NCBI GenBank assembly: GCA_025766275.1
Contig: JAFKAC010000003.1
Coordinates: 2,542,001-2,606,000 of the forward strand
Direction of reading: 5' to 3'
Length of the DNA stretch: 64,000 bases
From: Lactarius indigo
Taxonomy: Eukaryota > Basidiomycota > Agaricomycetes > Russulales > Russulaceae
Of this stretch, positions 12,772 to 25,523 are shown piece by piece. The translations under genes were made by a program, and so were the position numbers. The notes beneath the pieces are model-generated. The model was given only the letters and a program-made list of their open reading frames with translations, did not search any database and was not told the DNA's origin. Position 1 is the stretch's first letter, and every line of letters starts with the position of its first letter.

Positions 12772-12979
12772 CGAGCCTTTGGCGACGTGATGGAGAGCAG
12801 AGCTGGAGCCACAGAACAGCGTGTGGTTATAGTCACCGTTAATTGCATCACGTGTACACGCGTCCTGTTACGTGGAAATATTACATAATAAACGCGCAGG
12901 AGAGCGGAGCGACGCATCCCATGGTAACTTCGATTCAGCGCTAAGCATACATACGGACCCAAGCTCACATCGTCAGGTC
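12772..12979. promoter_or_regulatory. Shared divergent promoter region, Mit1-like gene / SEC8
   Basis: These 208 bp separate two divergent start codons. A CACGTG E-box-like palindrome lies at 12849-12854. No clear TATA box was seen. Confidence 0.4.
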
Positions 12980-15900
12980 ATGTCTCGCCAACCACCCTCG
13001 TTCCCATCTAAACGTCCCCCGCTACCCGGTATCGATACGTCTTCGTACTCACCCGCAACTACAAAACCTTTGCAGATTAACCGTCCACCTCGACCTACGA
13101 CCCCCAGCAATGGCTCAGTCGTTTCTAGCGGCTCTCCTACTGGACCATCCCGTCCTCAAAGGTCAGAACTTCGGATGAACAAGGCACCAGAATACTCCGT
13201 CTCCGATGCTGTTTACCAGGTTAGAGCCCTTCCTAGAGACCGCAAGGACAGTGCCAGTACAACAAGGTCGGAATTGTCCGCTTCTAATATCTATCGTGCG
13301 GCAAACGGGAATACGTCAAGCCCTAGAACGAGACGGACAGGTCGATCTGGAACTGATGATTCTGACGTCACATCCCCGGCATCTCTGACCACCGTCCTGT
13401 CCGCTTTCCAGGGTGGTCTGCGAAAGAAAACCATCAGATCCTACGATGAAGACCAGTGGGAAGAGCGCCAACAAGCCATAGAAGCGGAAGTCGCTACTCA
13501 AGAACGCATCAAGCGTAGGATGCCCGGACGGAGACAAAATGGTTCAGCTAGGGCTGGTGACATTGATGGTGTGTTGCATATCGTCTAATGATCCCTGCTG
13601 ACTCTTCGGTCAGCTGTCTTGGACAGAATAAGGGACGACTGGGAGTTCGTAATCGATCCCGAAGTAAGATCGTCGTTCTCGGAATTGAGTTTACATCGTT
13701 TACTTTTTCTCAGTTCAACCCTGTAGATCTTGCTCTCCAAATTCTTGACGATTCATCTGCAGGGAAAGACATGGGCTCGTTTCGCCGGACGAAACTTATG
13801 CTTTCACATGCTCTCAAAGGCTCAGTAGACAGTATGTGGCTTTGACATCGCGAGTGACGATGCGCTAAATTCTTACAGAACACTTCCAGGCATTTGCTGC
13901 TGCTCTGCCACACCACGGTTCCTTGTTGAACCATTTGGGAGCCACTCAGGAGCAGATTAAAAACGCAAGGACGGTCCTCCAGGAGTCCAAAGATGCCCTG
14001 GGTAACAAACGTGCGGACCTAGTTCAGATGTGGACAAGAGGGCAGACGTTAGAAGAGATGCTTCGCCTGCTAGACCAAATGTGGGTTTAAAGGTCACTCG
14101 AGAATAGCCAGCTTATTAAATCGCTCCCAGCGAGCGTCTCAGACTGGTTCCTGATGTGCTGGAGAGTCTAATCTCCGAGAAACGCCTGTTACAGGCAGCC
14201 ATTCTACTCGTACGGAGTCTTAAGATGATAAACAAACAAGATATGCTTGATATTGGAGCGGTTGCTGATCTTCGTGCGTACCTCGTTGGGCAGGAATCTG
14301 TCCGTGAAAATTTTTTTCCGTTTGCGTTTGTCGTGTGCAGAATTTTTGACAGCCATGTATAGGCTCTGAGGGACATCCTTATCGATGAGCTGCACAACCA
14401 CCTCTACCTGAAATCCTTCTGGTGTGAGAGTCGTTGGGCTGCTTACGCCGTTGACCAGCAGTCTAGTGAGTCGTTGAATGTCATGCCTTCGTGTGTTCAC
14501 CGTCCCTTTCAGTGCCAAGGGTGGAGTTTGAAGATGAGCCGCTTGATTCAAACGATTTAAGTCGACTCCCAGCTTCCCCGAGTACCCCAAATGCGCCAAG
14601 TTCTGCTGCTCAACACTCGAGGTTAACGCGATACCTTCAGGACCTCGCACTCCGTCCGAATGACCCTCCAGACAATGTTGAAGATTCTAAGATTGGGGGC
14701 TCAGGTTCGGGGCAAGCCCTGCCGACGAGCCCATCTTACCAGAATTTAGGTGGCCCTTCTGCTACTACTTCGTTCTCATCCCTATCCAACTTGGCCAATC
14801 AATCCCAAAATCAGAACCAACGGAACCCAGAAACGGACTCCTTTGCTTACATCGAAACTTTACTGGAATCGCTTTCAGTTCTTGGGAAACTCGGCGGCGG
14901 TCTTGACATTGTCGCTCAGCGACTCCCTGGCGAAATCTTTACCCTTGTCGATAATACTGTTGACGAAGTCAGTGAACGTGCTGAGTACAATCGTCGCACG
15001 TCACTGTTGTTCGGTAATAGCACGGGTACCAAGGACCACGCAACGTATATTGTCACATCAAAACCCGCTGTTACCAGCGGGTCCCTCCTAGACATGCCAA
15101 GTTCACTGGTAGAGGGAACACGGACGGGGCACAGTCCGCTGATCAGTCCGCTACAATTACGCCTCACCGCACTGGAATCATCTGCCAAACACGCAGACCA
15201 CGAAATTTTACGAGATCTATTCTGGACATTATATTCTAAACTGGATGCCGTTTTGCAAGGGCTGCGAGTTGTGTACGAAGTGGCGAAGAGGATTGGATCG
15301 GTTAGTGGATTTGGTGCACGCTTTTGCGGACAATCATTACAACACCCTGGACTATAGAGGCGCGACTTCAGGGATTCCTCAGGCACCAAACCTGGCGCTC
15401 TCTTTCCATTGGGCGAGATTTGGATGCCTGTGCAAGTTGAGGTACTGCGACAGTAAGATAATGTGCTTTGAAGTGATAACATATTTTCTTAGGTTCGGGC
15501 CCTAGTACATGACTACCTGACAGACGAAGAACAAGGTGTCATGTCCGGCCGGAATCCTATATCGTCAATAAATGATGTTTTACGAGAAGGTAGATTTTCA
15601 CGGGATAAATCAAAGGTACTTCCATCCATCCTCGTACCTCGTAGTTTACTCAGGACTTCGCTGTAGCATGTATTCAGATTCGCCGATACTGATCCCAAGC
15701 TAACCGCCAAGTCTTTGCGCGAACACGAGGATGAGCTTAACCGCGCTTTGAAGGATACTGTCCCTGGTCTCGTGCAGGGTACTTCAGAGACCGCCGTGCA
15801 AGCTACCTTGGCCATTGTGGGGGCGGATGAACGGCTGCTTGGTACGGATCAACACCATCGACTCCTTGTCAAACCCGATGCATTCCACATCACCGTTCTA

Positions 15901-17740
15901 TTCCAACCCATGCTCGCGTTCATCGATCGCGTAATGGAGATTCTACCTTCTGGTTTCGAAGCTGCGAGAGCATCGAGTGCAGTTTTAGACGAATTTGTCC
16001 TGACGGTTTACCTACCGCAATTGGAAGAGAAGGTTTCTCTACTGTTTCATCAAGCCGTGACCGGTAAGACGCCGCGCTTACACACAATACCATTATGGCT
16101 TAGACTATGAAAGGACCCGAGGCCTTCGTGCCTGATACTTCTTCTACTTGGCTTTCGGCAGAGCCTTTGGTGAACGTGAGTGTAGGACCCTACTGTGTGC
16201 AGTTAATACCTGAAGTTGGGCAGGCGAGCACAGCGCTAATGGCACTCATCAATTCGCTATGTGTAATGCTTAGGACGACACCATTCCACCGGGAGAATTA
16301 TGCCCGATTAATCCTCACGGTCATCATCCAATTCTACCAACGCTGTAGTGATCGTTTTCAAGCGCTGATAGCATCTCATACGAGCGTTGATCACGGCACC
16401 GGTATTGCAATTGCCGCCCAATGGGCACAAAACCCTGAGGTAATTGCTTGTTTAAGCGAGTCGCATCGCGCTTCGGTACGTACGGTGGCAATGATGAACA
16501 GTTACATCGGCTAAATCTTACCTCAGGAAACGGATTTGGACAAGAACAGATTATATCGTCGAGAGCGCGATACTGAGTCTCAGCTCATGGGTGACAGGTC
16601 AATCGGAAAAGGTGAACTAATAAGTCCCCTAAGAAACGTTTCTGCACTCTGCAACCTGTATCGAAGCGTGGTGCGCCTATACATTATCCACGTCCATGTA
16701 GTGATTCACAACATTTCTCAAGTCGTGGTTCACGGTCGGGCTTAATCAGCTGAAGGCCGTTCCTGATGACAGCTTTTCTCCAACTTCCACTGTTCAAATG
16801 GAGACTACCAGTGCCATTACCCCTTTCACACCGTCGCTACCTTCGCTTGTGCCCCTTAGCCCCGACGAGCAGCTACAACTCCCGCTTTCGAAAGAAATGG
16901 CATTGTACGTTAAGCTACGTTCACAATCGACTCATGGAATACTTACCAAATCCACAGACGATTCCATGCCCTGCTCAAGACCTACGACCAGCTCTCAGAG
17001 TTGATCCTGCATACTGTCAGGATAGACGTCCGCTGTCGTATAGCACATTACCTTGATCTTGCCATGCGTCATGTGAAACGCGACATCTTTTATCAACCTA
17101 GATGAAGGCCTGACTTCAGCTTCTAGGGAAATTACCGTGTAGATGAGGAGATCGGAGAGCCGGACCCACATATAATAGATCTCAACTTAGAACTTGGAGA
17201 GTATCATGACATTGCGTCCTCAACCTTACCTCCCCAGGAACAAAAGTAAGCCATCTTGTCGCGCAACCACACCCCTAAACATTCGATAGATTCATCTTCG
17301 ACGGGATCGGTTATCTCATCGACGATCTTCTCATCTACAATGCCCGCTATATTCGCCTCGCAAATGCATTGGGTATGAAGAAGATGAGCCGCAACATGCT
17401 CGCACTTCAGCAATGCGTAAAAACCATCGTGCACGACGCACGGGATGGAGAGTTTCTTCGAGCCAAACAATACTATTCACTCTTTTCCCTCAATCCCCGC
17501 GTATGTCCGGGCACAATTCCACCCCATTCACCATCTAACGCTTTTTGCCAGGATATGCTTGCGTCGATCCACAAACAGCGGACTTTCACGTTCGAGCAGT
17601 ACGAGGTAATGCTCAACCTACAATGTGGTGTTGACCAGAGCCAGAAGGATCGCTCCGGAGCCCAGGCAACGGACAAAAATTATAGCATGTACATTATTGA
17701 TCTGCATGGACTAGAGATGAAGGCCCAAGGGGATCCCTGA
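12980..17740 (+). CDS. SEC8: Exocyst complex component Sec8
   Basis: Eighteen exons; the spliced frame is exactly 1,298 residues. A Ser/Pro-rich N-terminus (about 190 residues) leads into DIDAVLDRIRDDWEFVIDPE, FNPVDLALQILDDSS and FRRTKLMLSHALKGSVDKHF, the classical Sec8 start. Later blocks also fit Sec8: RLRLVPDVLESLISEKRLL, LRDILIDELHNHLYLKSFW, LTVIIQFYQRCSDRF, LYRSVSWFT and LAMRHGNYRVDEEIGEPDP. The C-terminus contains FEQYEVMLNLQCGVDQSQ. Sec8 is one of eight exocyst subunits and tethers secretory vesicles at growing hyphal tips. Exons: 12980-13568, 13614-13663, 13714-13831, 13879-14080, 14131-14299, 14363-14465, 14513-15300, 15358-15441, 15493-15615, 15667-16063, 16114-16175, 16224-16475, 16527-16670, 16723-16904, 16958-17072, 17127-17245, 17290-17500, 17552-17740. 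The start at 12980 (MSRQPPSFPSK) was chosen because it opens the conserved Pro-rich segment. Confidence 0.92.
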
Positions 17741-18077
17741 CGATGTCTAAATGACCCAGTTACGATTACTCTAACGCATATATATTTGACATGAAACCAG
17801 GACAATCGCGTCCTTCTGGCAGAGTGGAGCAGAATGGTCGCAATCCCTAGTCCTGAAGCTGTCCTTAATGCCAGCCTAATTGTGGTCGGTGGAACGCTCG
17901 TGAAGATCCATTGTCCGAATCGAGGGTGCCGAGCTAAAGAAACTACTGTATCTATATTCATGACTGGCTCCACCGTGAACGTGAAACTCGCACGGCTGCA
18001 CAGAAACTAAATCCGGTAGTAGGAGTTTAAACGGGCAAATCATAGGCAGACCCATATACAAGTGTTCTATGGAATGA
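17741..18077. other. Intergenic region between convergent SEC8 and LYR gene
   Basis: Shared 3' flank of two convergent genes, 337 bp. Open stretches here are short and show no family resemblance. I see no further gene. Confidence 0.5.
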
Positions 18078-19316
18078 TTAAAGACCAGGCTTCCCACGTA
18101 AGAACCACGCTTGGTCAACGGCATCTATTTCGGAGGAATGCGCTGCCTCATGTTGCACGCGCATGGACAAGGCATTGGCAGCCAAGGACACTTCGTATTT
18201 ACCCGTCAAACGGCCATTCGACGCCGTTGTTGTTGTCGAATTTCCGGATACATGTGAGTGTGTAAGAATGGGAATACGGCCAAGAAGTTCCCGATATCGC
18301 CTGCGGAGATATCGGTTTGGCGACAACCCTCGGCCGGGGGCGACAGCGACAGATGGCGACTCGGAGCGATACGCAGAATCGATTCTACGAGGAGCAGTCG
18401 GTCTTGTAGAGACTGCCCCTGCAAGCATCTTGAGTTCTTCCAATAGCCCTGCACCTTGTAGACCTACGCCCAGCATCCCAGTATCGGGAGCGAAACCCTC
18501 TTGTGAGGAAGTCTTCTGTGTTTCCTGGTGTTTCACAGGAATTTCGATCGGAGGATTGATCCGTTTCCATTGGTAAGAAAAATAGCGCCAACGAATGTTG
18601 ACTTCTCGACGCTTGCTGAGTGGGCCGAATAGACGAGCATCTTCGGATGTTGGGTCTGCTCTCGGTGGCAACGTCGGCGGCTTGTGGAGATGAGATGACT
18701 TCAAAGCTTTCCCTGACGAACGGCTGTATGGAGACAGAAGTAGCGCAGCAAGCTCCGGAGAGTACACCGGTGGACGTGAACGCTCGACTGGTGGGATGAT
18801 TCGGGCAGGTACTGGTACAGTTGAGTCAGAGAGTAAGGGCTACAAAAAATGACCTGTGAAGCGGTTCACGCAGACGTGAGAGCATACGACTTACGGTCAT
18901 GATGCTCCATCTAAGTGGCCCCTTACGGCCGTATGCCAAGTCTAACACACGGTCAAAGGCATGTTGATGTCCGTCGTTCGCAAGTTTTAATGTTGAGAGC
19001 TCCTACGTGACCCTCCCAAGGGGAGAAGTATAAGTAAAAGCGACTGCAAAAATCACTTGTACAACCTTTCGGAGACGTTTGAGAGTTCCCAATCGTTGTT
19101 TTTCTTTGCGACCTGTATCCAGTGCGGATCTGATGTAGGTATATAGTCGGAGGTAGAAGAATTGTCTATAATAGGTGAGAATCTGAACAGTGTGCGAAGC
19201 AGCGGAGGACGATACCGAAGGTATTCATGAGGTAGAAGCCTGGCCTGCCTCTTTAAAGACCGATAGAGTGCAAAAGCACTCGACTTTGTGGGAACTGTGC
19301 TAAAGCCTCGTATCAT
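18078..19316 (-). CDS. LYR-motif (complex I LYR) mitochondrial protein, Cup1-like
   Basis: Four exons; introns at 19166-19215, 19003-19065 and 18840-18894; 356 residues. Starts MIRGFSTVPTKSSAFALYRS. It carries the LYR tripeptide, then LPHEYLRQFFYLRLYTYIRS, a basic helix RKEKQRLGTLKRLRKELS, and the conserved HAFDRVLDLAYGRKGPLRW. LYR proteins bind the mitochondrial acyl carrier protein and help mature respiratory complexes or Fe-S enzymes. The long C-terminal extension (RREVNIRWRYFSYQWKRINP and beyond) is unlike the short LYRM proteins and recalls the fungal Cup1-like LYR group. In-frame Met codons further up (to 19466) would run into the end of LSG1, so I use 19316. Confidence 0.8.
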
Positions 19317-19446
19317 GTGGTGGCAATGGGCTGAACAATACCGGCTGTCTGCGAAAACCAATTTACATCTTCCGCCTGTGACTACTGTGATAACGAACAC
19401 GCTACTGTATACACGTAGTGTGCATGTTGGATGGTACGGAAAACTT

Positions 19447-21848
19447 CTAGTCGTAGCCCTTTCCACTTCTCTGTTTCATTCGTTTCACCTTTTTATGGCC
19501 TTTTTTCCCTGGTGGATTTCCTCCCATATGAGCCACCAGTGCCACGGTTTGAGCGTCGTTCGCAGCGAGAGGAGTTCCGTCGTTCGCGACCGAATGGTGA
19601 TGAGGGTACAGAATTGGGCGCGAAACGCTCCCTATCCTACCTCCGATACCTTTGGTAAAGGGTCGTGCAGAAAGGCCGACATTTTCATCAAAGAACTGTT
19701 TGTCCAAGACACGAGATTTCTGGCTCTGTCCCGTTGTTGGTGATGGTTCGGAGGTATCACCAAGGCCATCCCCAAGAGTATAAGTATCAGCATTCTTACC
19801 CACCCGAGTGGTGGGTGCACGCTTCTTTCCCATGACGCGTTTAAGCATCAAGTTCTGAGTTTCTTGATTGAATTCATCCGCGGGAAAAGTGGGGGGCGGA
19901 TGGCAAAATAATAGTTTTGCATTTACATAATCCTTCAGAATGTATCGAGCCGCGCGAGCCTCGTCAGGGTTGCCTTGACCCGAGCGCGTGAACCCACGAG
20001 CCACTAACCACAGTCAATACGCCTTCGGAATAATTACTTGAGTAATGACCAACCGGCGTAGGAAATAAGTAGGTCTCCTGCACTTATTGAGCTATCGTTG
20101 CTGTCTTCTGAGTGTGAGGCCTTGATACTTAGTCCGTACGTCCCCTCGAGCGCTTCTTTGGGGATCCGTCTGACCACAAGGGAAACCGGACCGGTATACT
20201 CGCGAAGCTGGTCGATGGGCAAGACGCCATCGCAAACAAGATCTGCCTTAGTTGTTGCAAATTGCGGGAATACCAGCCCTGGGCAGTCGCAAAGAATTAT
20301 CTGATCTGATAGATTGATCGTTTGAAAGTGTTTCGTTTTTCCTGGAGTGGACGACACCGACACCTTCTTCTCCCCAAGCAATGAGTTAATCGTGCTGGAC
20401 TTCCCGACATTTGGGTAGCCCACGAGACCAACGACGAGTTTTTCAGGGTGCTTTCCGGAGGCATCGAGGAATTCTACGTGGTCAAGCCCTATAAGAGCCA
20501 CGTACATTGCTGACAATGTCCTCACCTGACAATTCCGGAGCTGAGGCAATGAAAAGGTTCTCTAATTCGAGGACTGAGAGTACTTTGGCCCGAGGATCTT
20601 CGTCGATGGCATTGTCTTCGCCAAGACTGAAATCCTCTTCTCGAGAACTCGCGGACAGAATAGAACCACTTGTTTCACTCGAGATTGTAGAACTCGCATC
20701 TTCGTCGACAATATTGTCGTCCACATGTGCACTCGTGTCCTTTTCTGAGAGTGGCTTACTCTCCTCGGACGCCGGGCCTGGTGCTGTTGTGAGCCCTTCA
20801 ATGACCGATGTTGCTCGTAGTGTCTCCTGTCGAGCAGTGGCATTTGCCGCGGAGTAGAAGGCATAGGGGATACCTTGCGACTCAAAGTAGTCTGCCCAGA
20901 TGAGTCTAGTAAATACGTGAGTGGGCGCTAAACAGCTATAGCATTCTTATTCGCGCACCTTTGCTTCGGCGTGAGGAGGTCAGCCTTGTTGATCAGTAAT
21001 AAGCTCTTTCGTTTCCCCTTTCCTGTCCCTTGCTCCCCTTCCGCACCTTCTACGTCGTTGACATAAGCTTCGAGGTCTTCACACCGAAATTTCAGAGGAC
21101 TACGGGCGTCCACGATTTGCACGATTAAATGGGAGCGTTCAATAACTCGCCACAGCTGCCTCCACACTTCAAGGTTGCGTTCAAAAGGTGTTAGTAGGAA
21201 CTTGTCCTTGTCTTGTAGCCTGAATACGAACGGTCCATACGAGTACGACGGGGAAATGATAATGCGTACTCTGCCAAATCTCTTCGCCACTGAAGGAATG
21301 CATCCTTTTCCTGACGCTCCAGCTGTTCCTGACTTATGGACTTGGTCCATGGGGGTCTTCTTGGAACCCGTAATCGTTGCTTATTCTCGCCATGCTTCTT
21401 TAGTGTGGACATTTCCTCTTGCTCTGAAAGTAAGAACGGGTTCTGGGATGTATTCACAGAGGCCTTAATTATCTTGAGGTTCCGACGCTCTGACCAAAAA
21501 ATAAGCTAGGAAGATATGACGCGTAGAGGAGTATGGTACCTGCTGTAAATTCTGTGCCAGCCAATTGAGCCGTATTCAAGAATTCGTCTAAATCCTTTTC
21601 CTGGGTAACAGACTGCAGACGAGATGTTGAATCGACGTCTGTTGTGTACTAGCGTCCTAAGTGAGAATGATGTAATGGGCATACGATTGCTACGCACCAT
21701 CCCTGATTCGTTCATCTGACGGGCATCTCGCGCCCTGCGATTTATGATCGCCCTCCCTAACCCACTAGTGTTCGAGCTCTTCACCTTTGGGGCCTATAAA
21801 TGCAGAGGTAAAAAGAAAATCGGAAAGTGTGGACGACCCACGTACCAT
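19447..21848 (-). CDS. LSG1: Large-subunit GTPase Lsg1 (circularly permuted GTPase, 60S export/maturation)
   Basis: Eight exons; introns at 21794-21845, 21649-21697, 21490-21539, 21220-21269, 20906-20958, 20489-20525 and 20004-20053; 686 residues in exact frame. N-terminus MAPKVKSSNTSGLGRAIINR, then SVTQEKDLDEFLNTAQLAGT. The permuted G domain runs G4 (NKADLLTP), G1 (GYPNVGKSS), G2/G3 (STPGKTKHFQT, LCDCPGLVFP), as in Lsg1/YlqF. Lsg1 releases the export adaptor Nmd3 from cytoplasmic 60S subunits. The first coding exon holds only the ATG (21846-21848), followed directly by a GTACGT donor. One intron (20489-20525) is only 37 nt but keeps frame. The C-terminus is very basic (KKGHKKVKRMKQRSGKGYD). 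Confidence 0.92.
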
Positions 21849-21999
21849 AACCGTCAAAATCACTCGTGGCCAAATCCAGAGTCGAGAGCACTGTAATCGC
21901 CGGGCCGAACGGTAGAATAGATCTCGAAACCACGTGATCGTCGCCAAACATAATTCTCTGCGACGCGACTGGCTGCCTCCAATTTAGATGCACACTACA
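21849..21999. promoter_or_regulatory. Divergent promoter region, LSG1 / FHA kinase
   Basis: About 151 bp separate the two start codons (140 bp if the kinase begins at the in-frame ATG at 21988), so the two genes must share promoter DNA. No specific element recognised. Confidence 0.35.
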
Positions 22000-23948
22000 A
22001 TGAGTCAAAATATATGCGCCAAACTGGTTTCCTTGGACAAAGTAGACGGTAAGAAAGAAGGTGAGGAAGTAGCCAACTTTTCTATCATAGAGTTTGACAA
22101 TTACTTTTTCTTAGTCTTACTACTCGAAGTTAATAAGCCCGTCACAATCGGACGGAACCCGAACCTTTGGTAAAAACTTGTTGGCTATCTACAAGGACAC
22201 TCTTGATACTACCCCAGCACCTATGTGATATCGGATAGTTACATTTCCAATGTCCATTGCAAGCTGTATGCGTAAGTTTCTGCACATTGTGCAACTTCTC
22301 CGTGTCGTTGACTGCTTCTTTCTACAGTGTCCACACCAGCACAGGTGGCATCACAGTCTCGTGTCAGGTACTTCTGAACGACTTTCCCATCTAGTTCGCA
22401 AACCTTTCTGCAGGATCTCTCTACAAATGGTTTTACTCTGAATGGGCATGAGGTGCGGCGCTCGTCTGTGCTGCTGATGGATGGCGACGTGATTGAGCTT
22501 CCCGCCTCCCGGAGTGAGCATTTTCTTTGAATGTGGTATACCTGACTCAATTTGAACTTTCAGAATTTCGGTGCCATCATCTGCGTGTACAGTGCAGAGA
22601 GAGGACATCCATTTTCGATCCAACTCCGCCGACGCAGCCGACGCAGAAAGTCGAGTTTCCTGTCTTTCGTGTTGTGCAAAAACATACCCAACTAACGCTA
22701 GAAAATAGGCGATTTCATTGTGACTTCACATAGTCTCGGAAGCGGAAGCTTTGCGACTGTTCACCTGGCCATGGACTGCCATAAGCGTCGACAGGTCGCT
22801 TGTAAGATCATCAAGGCCAGGAGTGGGAAGGAGGTTTCAAGTCTCATGAAAGAAGTAGATATCCTCACTGCTGTCCAGCACGTATGTGTTCCGAAAACTT
22901 CATTATCTTCAATTGACACCACCGAAACAGCCTAATATCAATCGTATCCTTGCCGTGGAAGAGCACCACCGCTTTCTGTTCGGTTAACTTTGTCTTTCAC
23001 CGTTATAACTTATCAAGGTGCATGTAATCAGGCATATTTTTCTCCAGCTGTGTACTGGCGGTGACTTGTTCACTTATATCACAAGTCACGAAGAAAGTGA
23101 AGGTCGACTATGCGAAGGCGAAGCCAAATACATTATGTATCAACTCTTAAAAGCGCTAGATTACCTTCATAGAAAGGAAATCTCTCACAGGGGTGCGTCA
23201 TGCTCCCCGATGCCTGAAGGCTGCTAACGCTGGTGCACTTTGTGCGAATAAGATATCAAGGTCTTATTGTTTGCTAGCTAGGGAATATCATGTTCACTGC
23301 TTTTTAGCCCGAGAACATCTTGCTCCGTGCTCCGGGACCTTACCCTCATGTCCAGCTAGCAGATTTTGGGCTCGCCCGCCCTCGAGCAGCGAAGTCAACA
23401 CTGAACGTTTGCGGAACAGTATCTTACTTACCTCCCGAGGGGATCCTGGCCCTTGACGCCAAAGATCTAAAGTATGTTGGCATGCCGGCAGACTGCTGGA
23501 GTGTTGGAGTCGTGCTCTACATCATGCTCTCGTGAGCTGGCCTTTGTTAGCAATATACGATTGATCTTCCCGTCATTGCAGGGGTTGTCATCCGTTCGAT
23601 CGGCATCGAACCCCCACCGGAGACGAGGGTAACCTTGATAGTTCATCGCAAGCTTCAGTATCCAGCGAGCTCGAAACGAAGCAGAGGATTGTACGCGGAC
23701 GTGTCGACTTCCCAGAGAGCATCTGGGATTCTCTACCTGCTGGTACGTCTTGTACCTCCGTGGTGGAGTTGCATTTGCGTGACCGACGTGACATTGATGG
23801 GCTTATAGCACGGTCACTCGTGAATGGTTTATTAAGGTATGACCACGAGTCTAGGTCTACTGTTGCCATGGCTCTGGACACTCCATGGATTTACTACGAC
23901 CTCGAGGATCTGGAGAAAGCTTTTCAAGAACGTGCCTCCTTGACTTGA
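22000..23948 (+). CDS. FHA-domain protein kinase, Chk2/Cds1/Rad53 type
   Basis: Thirteen exons, 438 residues in exact frame. The N-terminal FHA domain shows TIGRNPN, VISDSYISNVHCKLY and DLSTNGFTLNG. The kinase domain follows: glycine loop LGSGSFATVHLA, the VACKIIK lysine, LQLCTGGDLFTYI hinge, HRDIKPENILL catalytic loop, LADFGLARP (DFG) and GTVSYLPPEG. FHA plus kinase fits the DNA-damage checkpoint kinases Cds1/Rad53/Chk2 or the meiotic Mek1. It is short and has no second FHA domain, so it is closer to Cds1/Mek1 than Rad53. Exons: 22000-22048, 22115-22169, 22218-22271, 22328-22367, 22414-22513, 22564-22668, 22709-22881, 22931-22977, 23032-23192, 23253-23260, 23308-23531, 23582-23742, 23809-23948. 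An in-frame ATG at 21988 would add four residues. Confidence 0.85.
23253..23260 (+). other. 8-nt microexon of the FHA kinase gene
   Basis: The kinase catalytic loop HRDIKPEN is assembled from three exons: ...HR plus G, then 8 bases (23253-23260) completing Asp and coding Ile-Lys, then PEN.... Both flanking introns are GT-AG (GTGCGT...ATAAG and GTCTTA...TTTAG). Skipping it would shift the frame and destroy the catalytic Asp. Confidence 0.82.
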
Positions 23949-24149
23949 GCTTTGTGCTTGTGCTCTTTAGTGTCTACGTCATTCTCAAACTCTAGCTACT
24001 TCATGTGATTTCAATTCCTTGTGCTATCGTAATGTTCTTAACGAGTACACAAATGCGTTCCTTCTGGTTATAAAACTCTGTCGAGTTGTCGATATCAGAG
24101 ACCTTCACGCTTTCAGAAAATTGGCATGAACTACAGCCACGCGTTGGTA

Positions 24150-25379
24150 TCAGTGACAAGCGACGATTAGTAACTCCTTACAATGTATGTGGTCTTCTGC
24201 GAAAGTCGAGACCTAGTCCAGCCACAATCTGAGCTGGCCTATGTCGCCGAGGACTTATTCGGTGTACTTACGAAAAAGTAGCTGTGATCGTAACCCTCTT
24301 GCTCTCTGACACGAACTTGCACCTCGTCATAGCCTGCCTGACGTGCAGCATTGTGGAAATTTTCCGGAAGAAGTTGGCCAGCTTTGTAGAACCCATCACT
24401 GGTTCCCTACATCTGTGTTAGTCAGTAACCGGACAAGAGCAAATGTGGCGAACGTAATCAATAAGAATATGAACAGGGTCGGTGTGCCTGGAAATCAGTT
24501 CCGTTGCATCGTATTGCTCTTTGGCTTCGTTAATACCACCTTGAAGATATCCAGCAAAGGCTTTCTGTCCCCACGGGGCATTGACGGGGTTTGAGATGGG
24601 CGCGAAGGCAGACGCAGAACGATACTGTCTTGTCTTGGACGCAAGGTATGTACACAGCGCTCCATGGCCACCCATACTGTGGCCAAAAATGGACACGCGT
24701 GTGAGATCCTGCACCGCTGATTCAGCACGGACGGGTAAGGAATGCCAGCGCTCACGATGGGCAGCGCGGCAGTTTCCAGAATTTGAGGAATCTCGAGTTG
24801 AATGTGCGTGCGCATGTTGTAGTGGCGAGCGTACTTTGGGTTCGTGGCATTCAAGTAGAAACCAGCTCCTGGAGCGAAAACACGTCATGAACGAGTACGC
24901 TCGCCATGCGGGAGTGCGCCATACCTGTGCCGAAATCCCAATCATCATCCTCACCTTCGATTCCTGCACCACGGGGTGAGGTATCGGTGAAAAGGATCGC
25001 GATGCCTTCTTTGGCAGCAGGACCAAGAAAATTCCCTTTCTGAGCGCTGAGTGGTAGAAAATGCGTAGTACCGTTTTGCTTTAGCAGCCAAGCTGAGCAT
25101 ACCCATTATCTTCTGTACAGGTCAAGCCAGCTAGGTAGAACAGGACAGGGACCTTGGCATTTGAAGCCTTCGCAGGTAGAAACAGGTTAAAACTCGCGTC
25201 CAAACCGCCAAGGGCCGCAGACTACGACGAACGCAACGATCGATCAGCCACGTTTAGCAATCGCCTGGCTAGATAAAGGTGAAGCAACGATCAAGCCAAC
25301 CCACTTTGAATTTATACTTGACGAGGTCACCCCCGAATGCCTTGCTTGACGATACTTTCTCGAGCTCTGTTCCAGACAT
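24150..25379 (-). CDS. S-formylglutathione hydrolase (esterase D family)
   Basis: Seven exons; introns at 25222-25304, 25047-25102, 24869-24924, 24709-24755, 24407-24453 and 24213-24271; 293 residues in exact frame, the usual length. Starts MSGTELEKVSSSKAFGGDL. It carries KYKFKSAALGGLDASFNLFL, FYLAGLTCTEDN, TDTSPRGAGIEGE, the nucleophile elbow FGHSMGGHGAL (Ser), the Asp region ILIDYGTSDGFY, and EGYDHSYFF (His). The enzyme releases formate and glutathione from S-formylglutathione, the last step of glutathione-dependent formaldehyde removal. Unlike many family members the protein ends in CKELLIVACH, so the last few residues are less sure. Confidence 0.92.
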
Positions 25380-25523
25380 GGTCGTCACCAAGATGGTCAA
25401 GTCCGGCGGCATTATCCATAGATAAGATGATGACGTCACAGTCTCAATTGAAATAAAAGAGGACTTCCCCGCAGCCTGCCACCCTGGTTCACGCTCCCGT
25501 CATCTTATCGCCAACCTTTGACC

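Noticed and set aside
14916..15482. 189-codon minus-strand frame inside SEC8
   Set aside because: It is antisense to a conserved SEC8 exon and has no features of its own.
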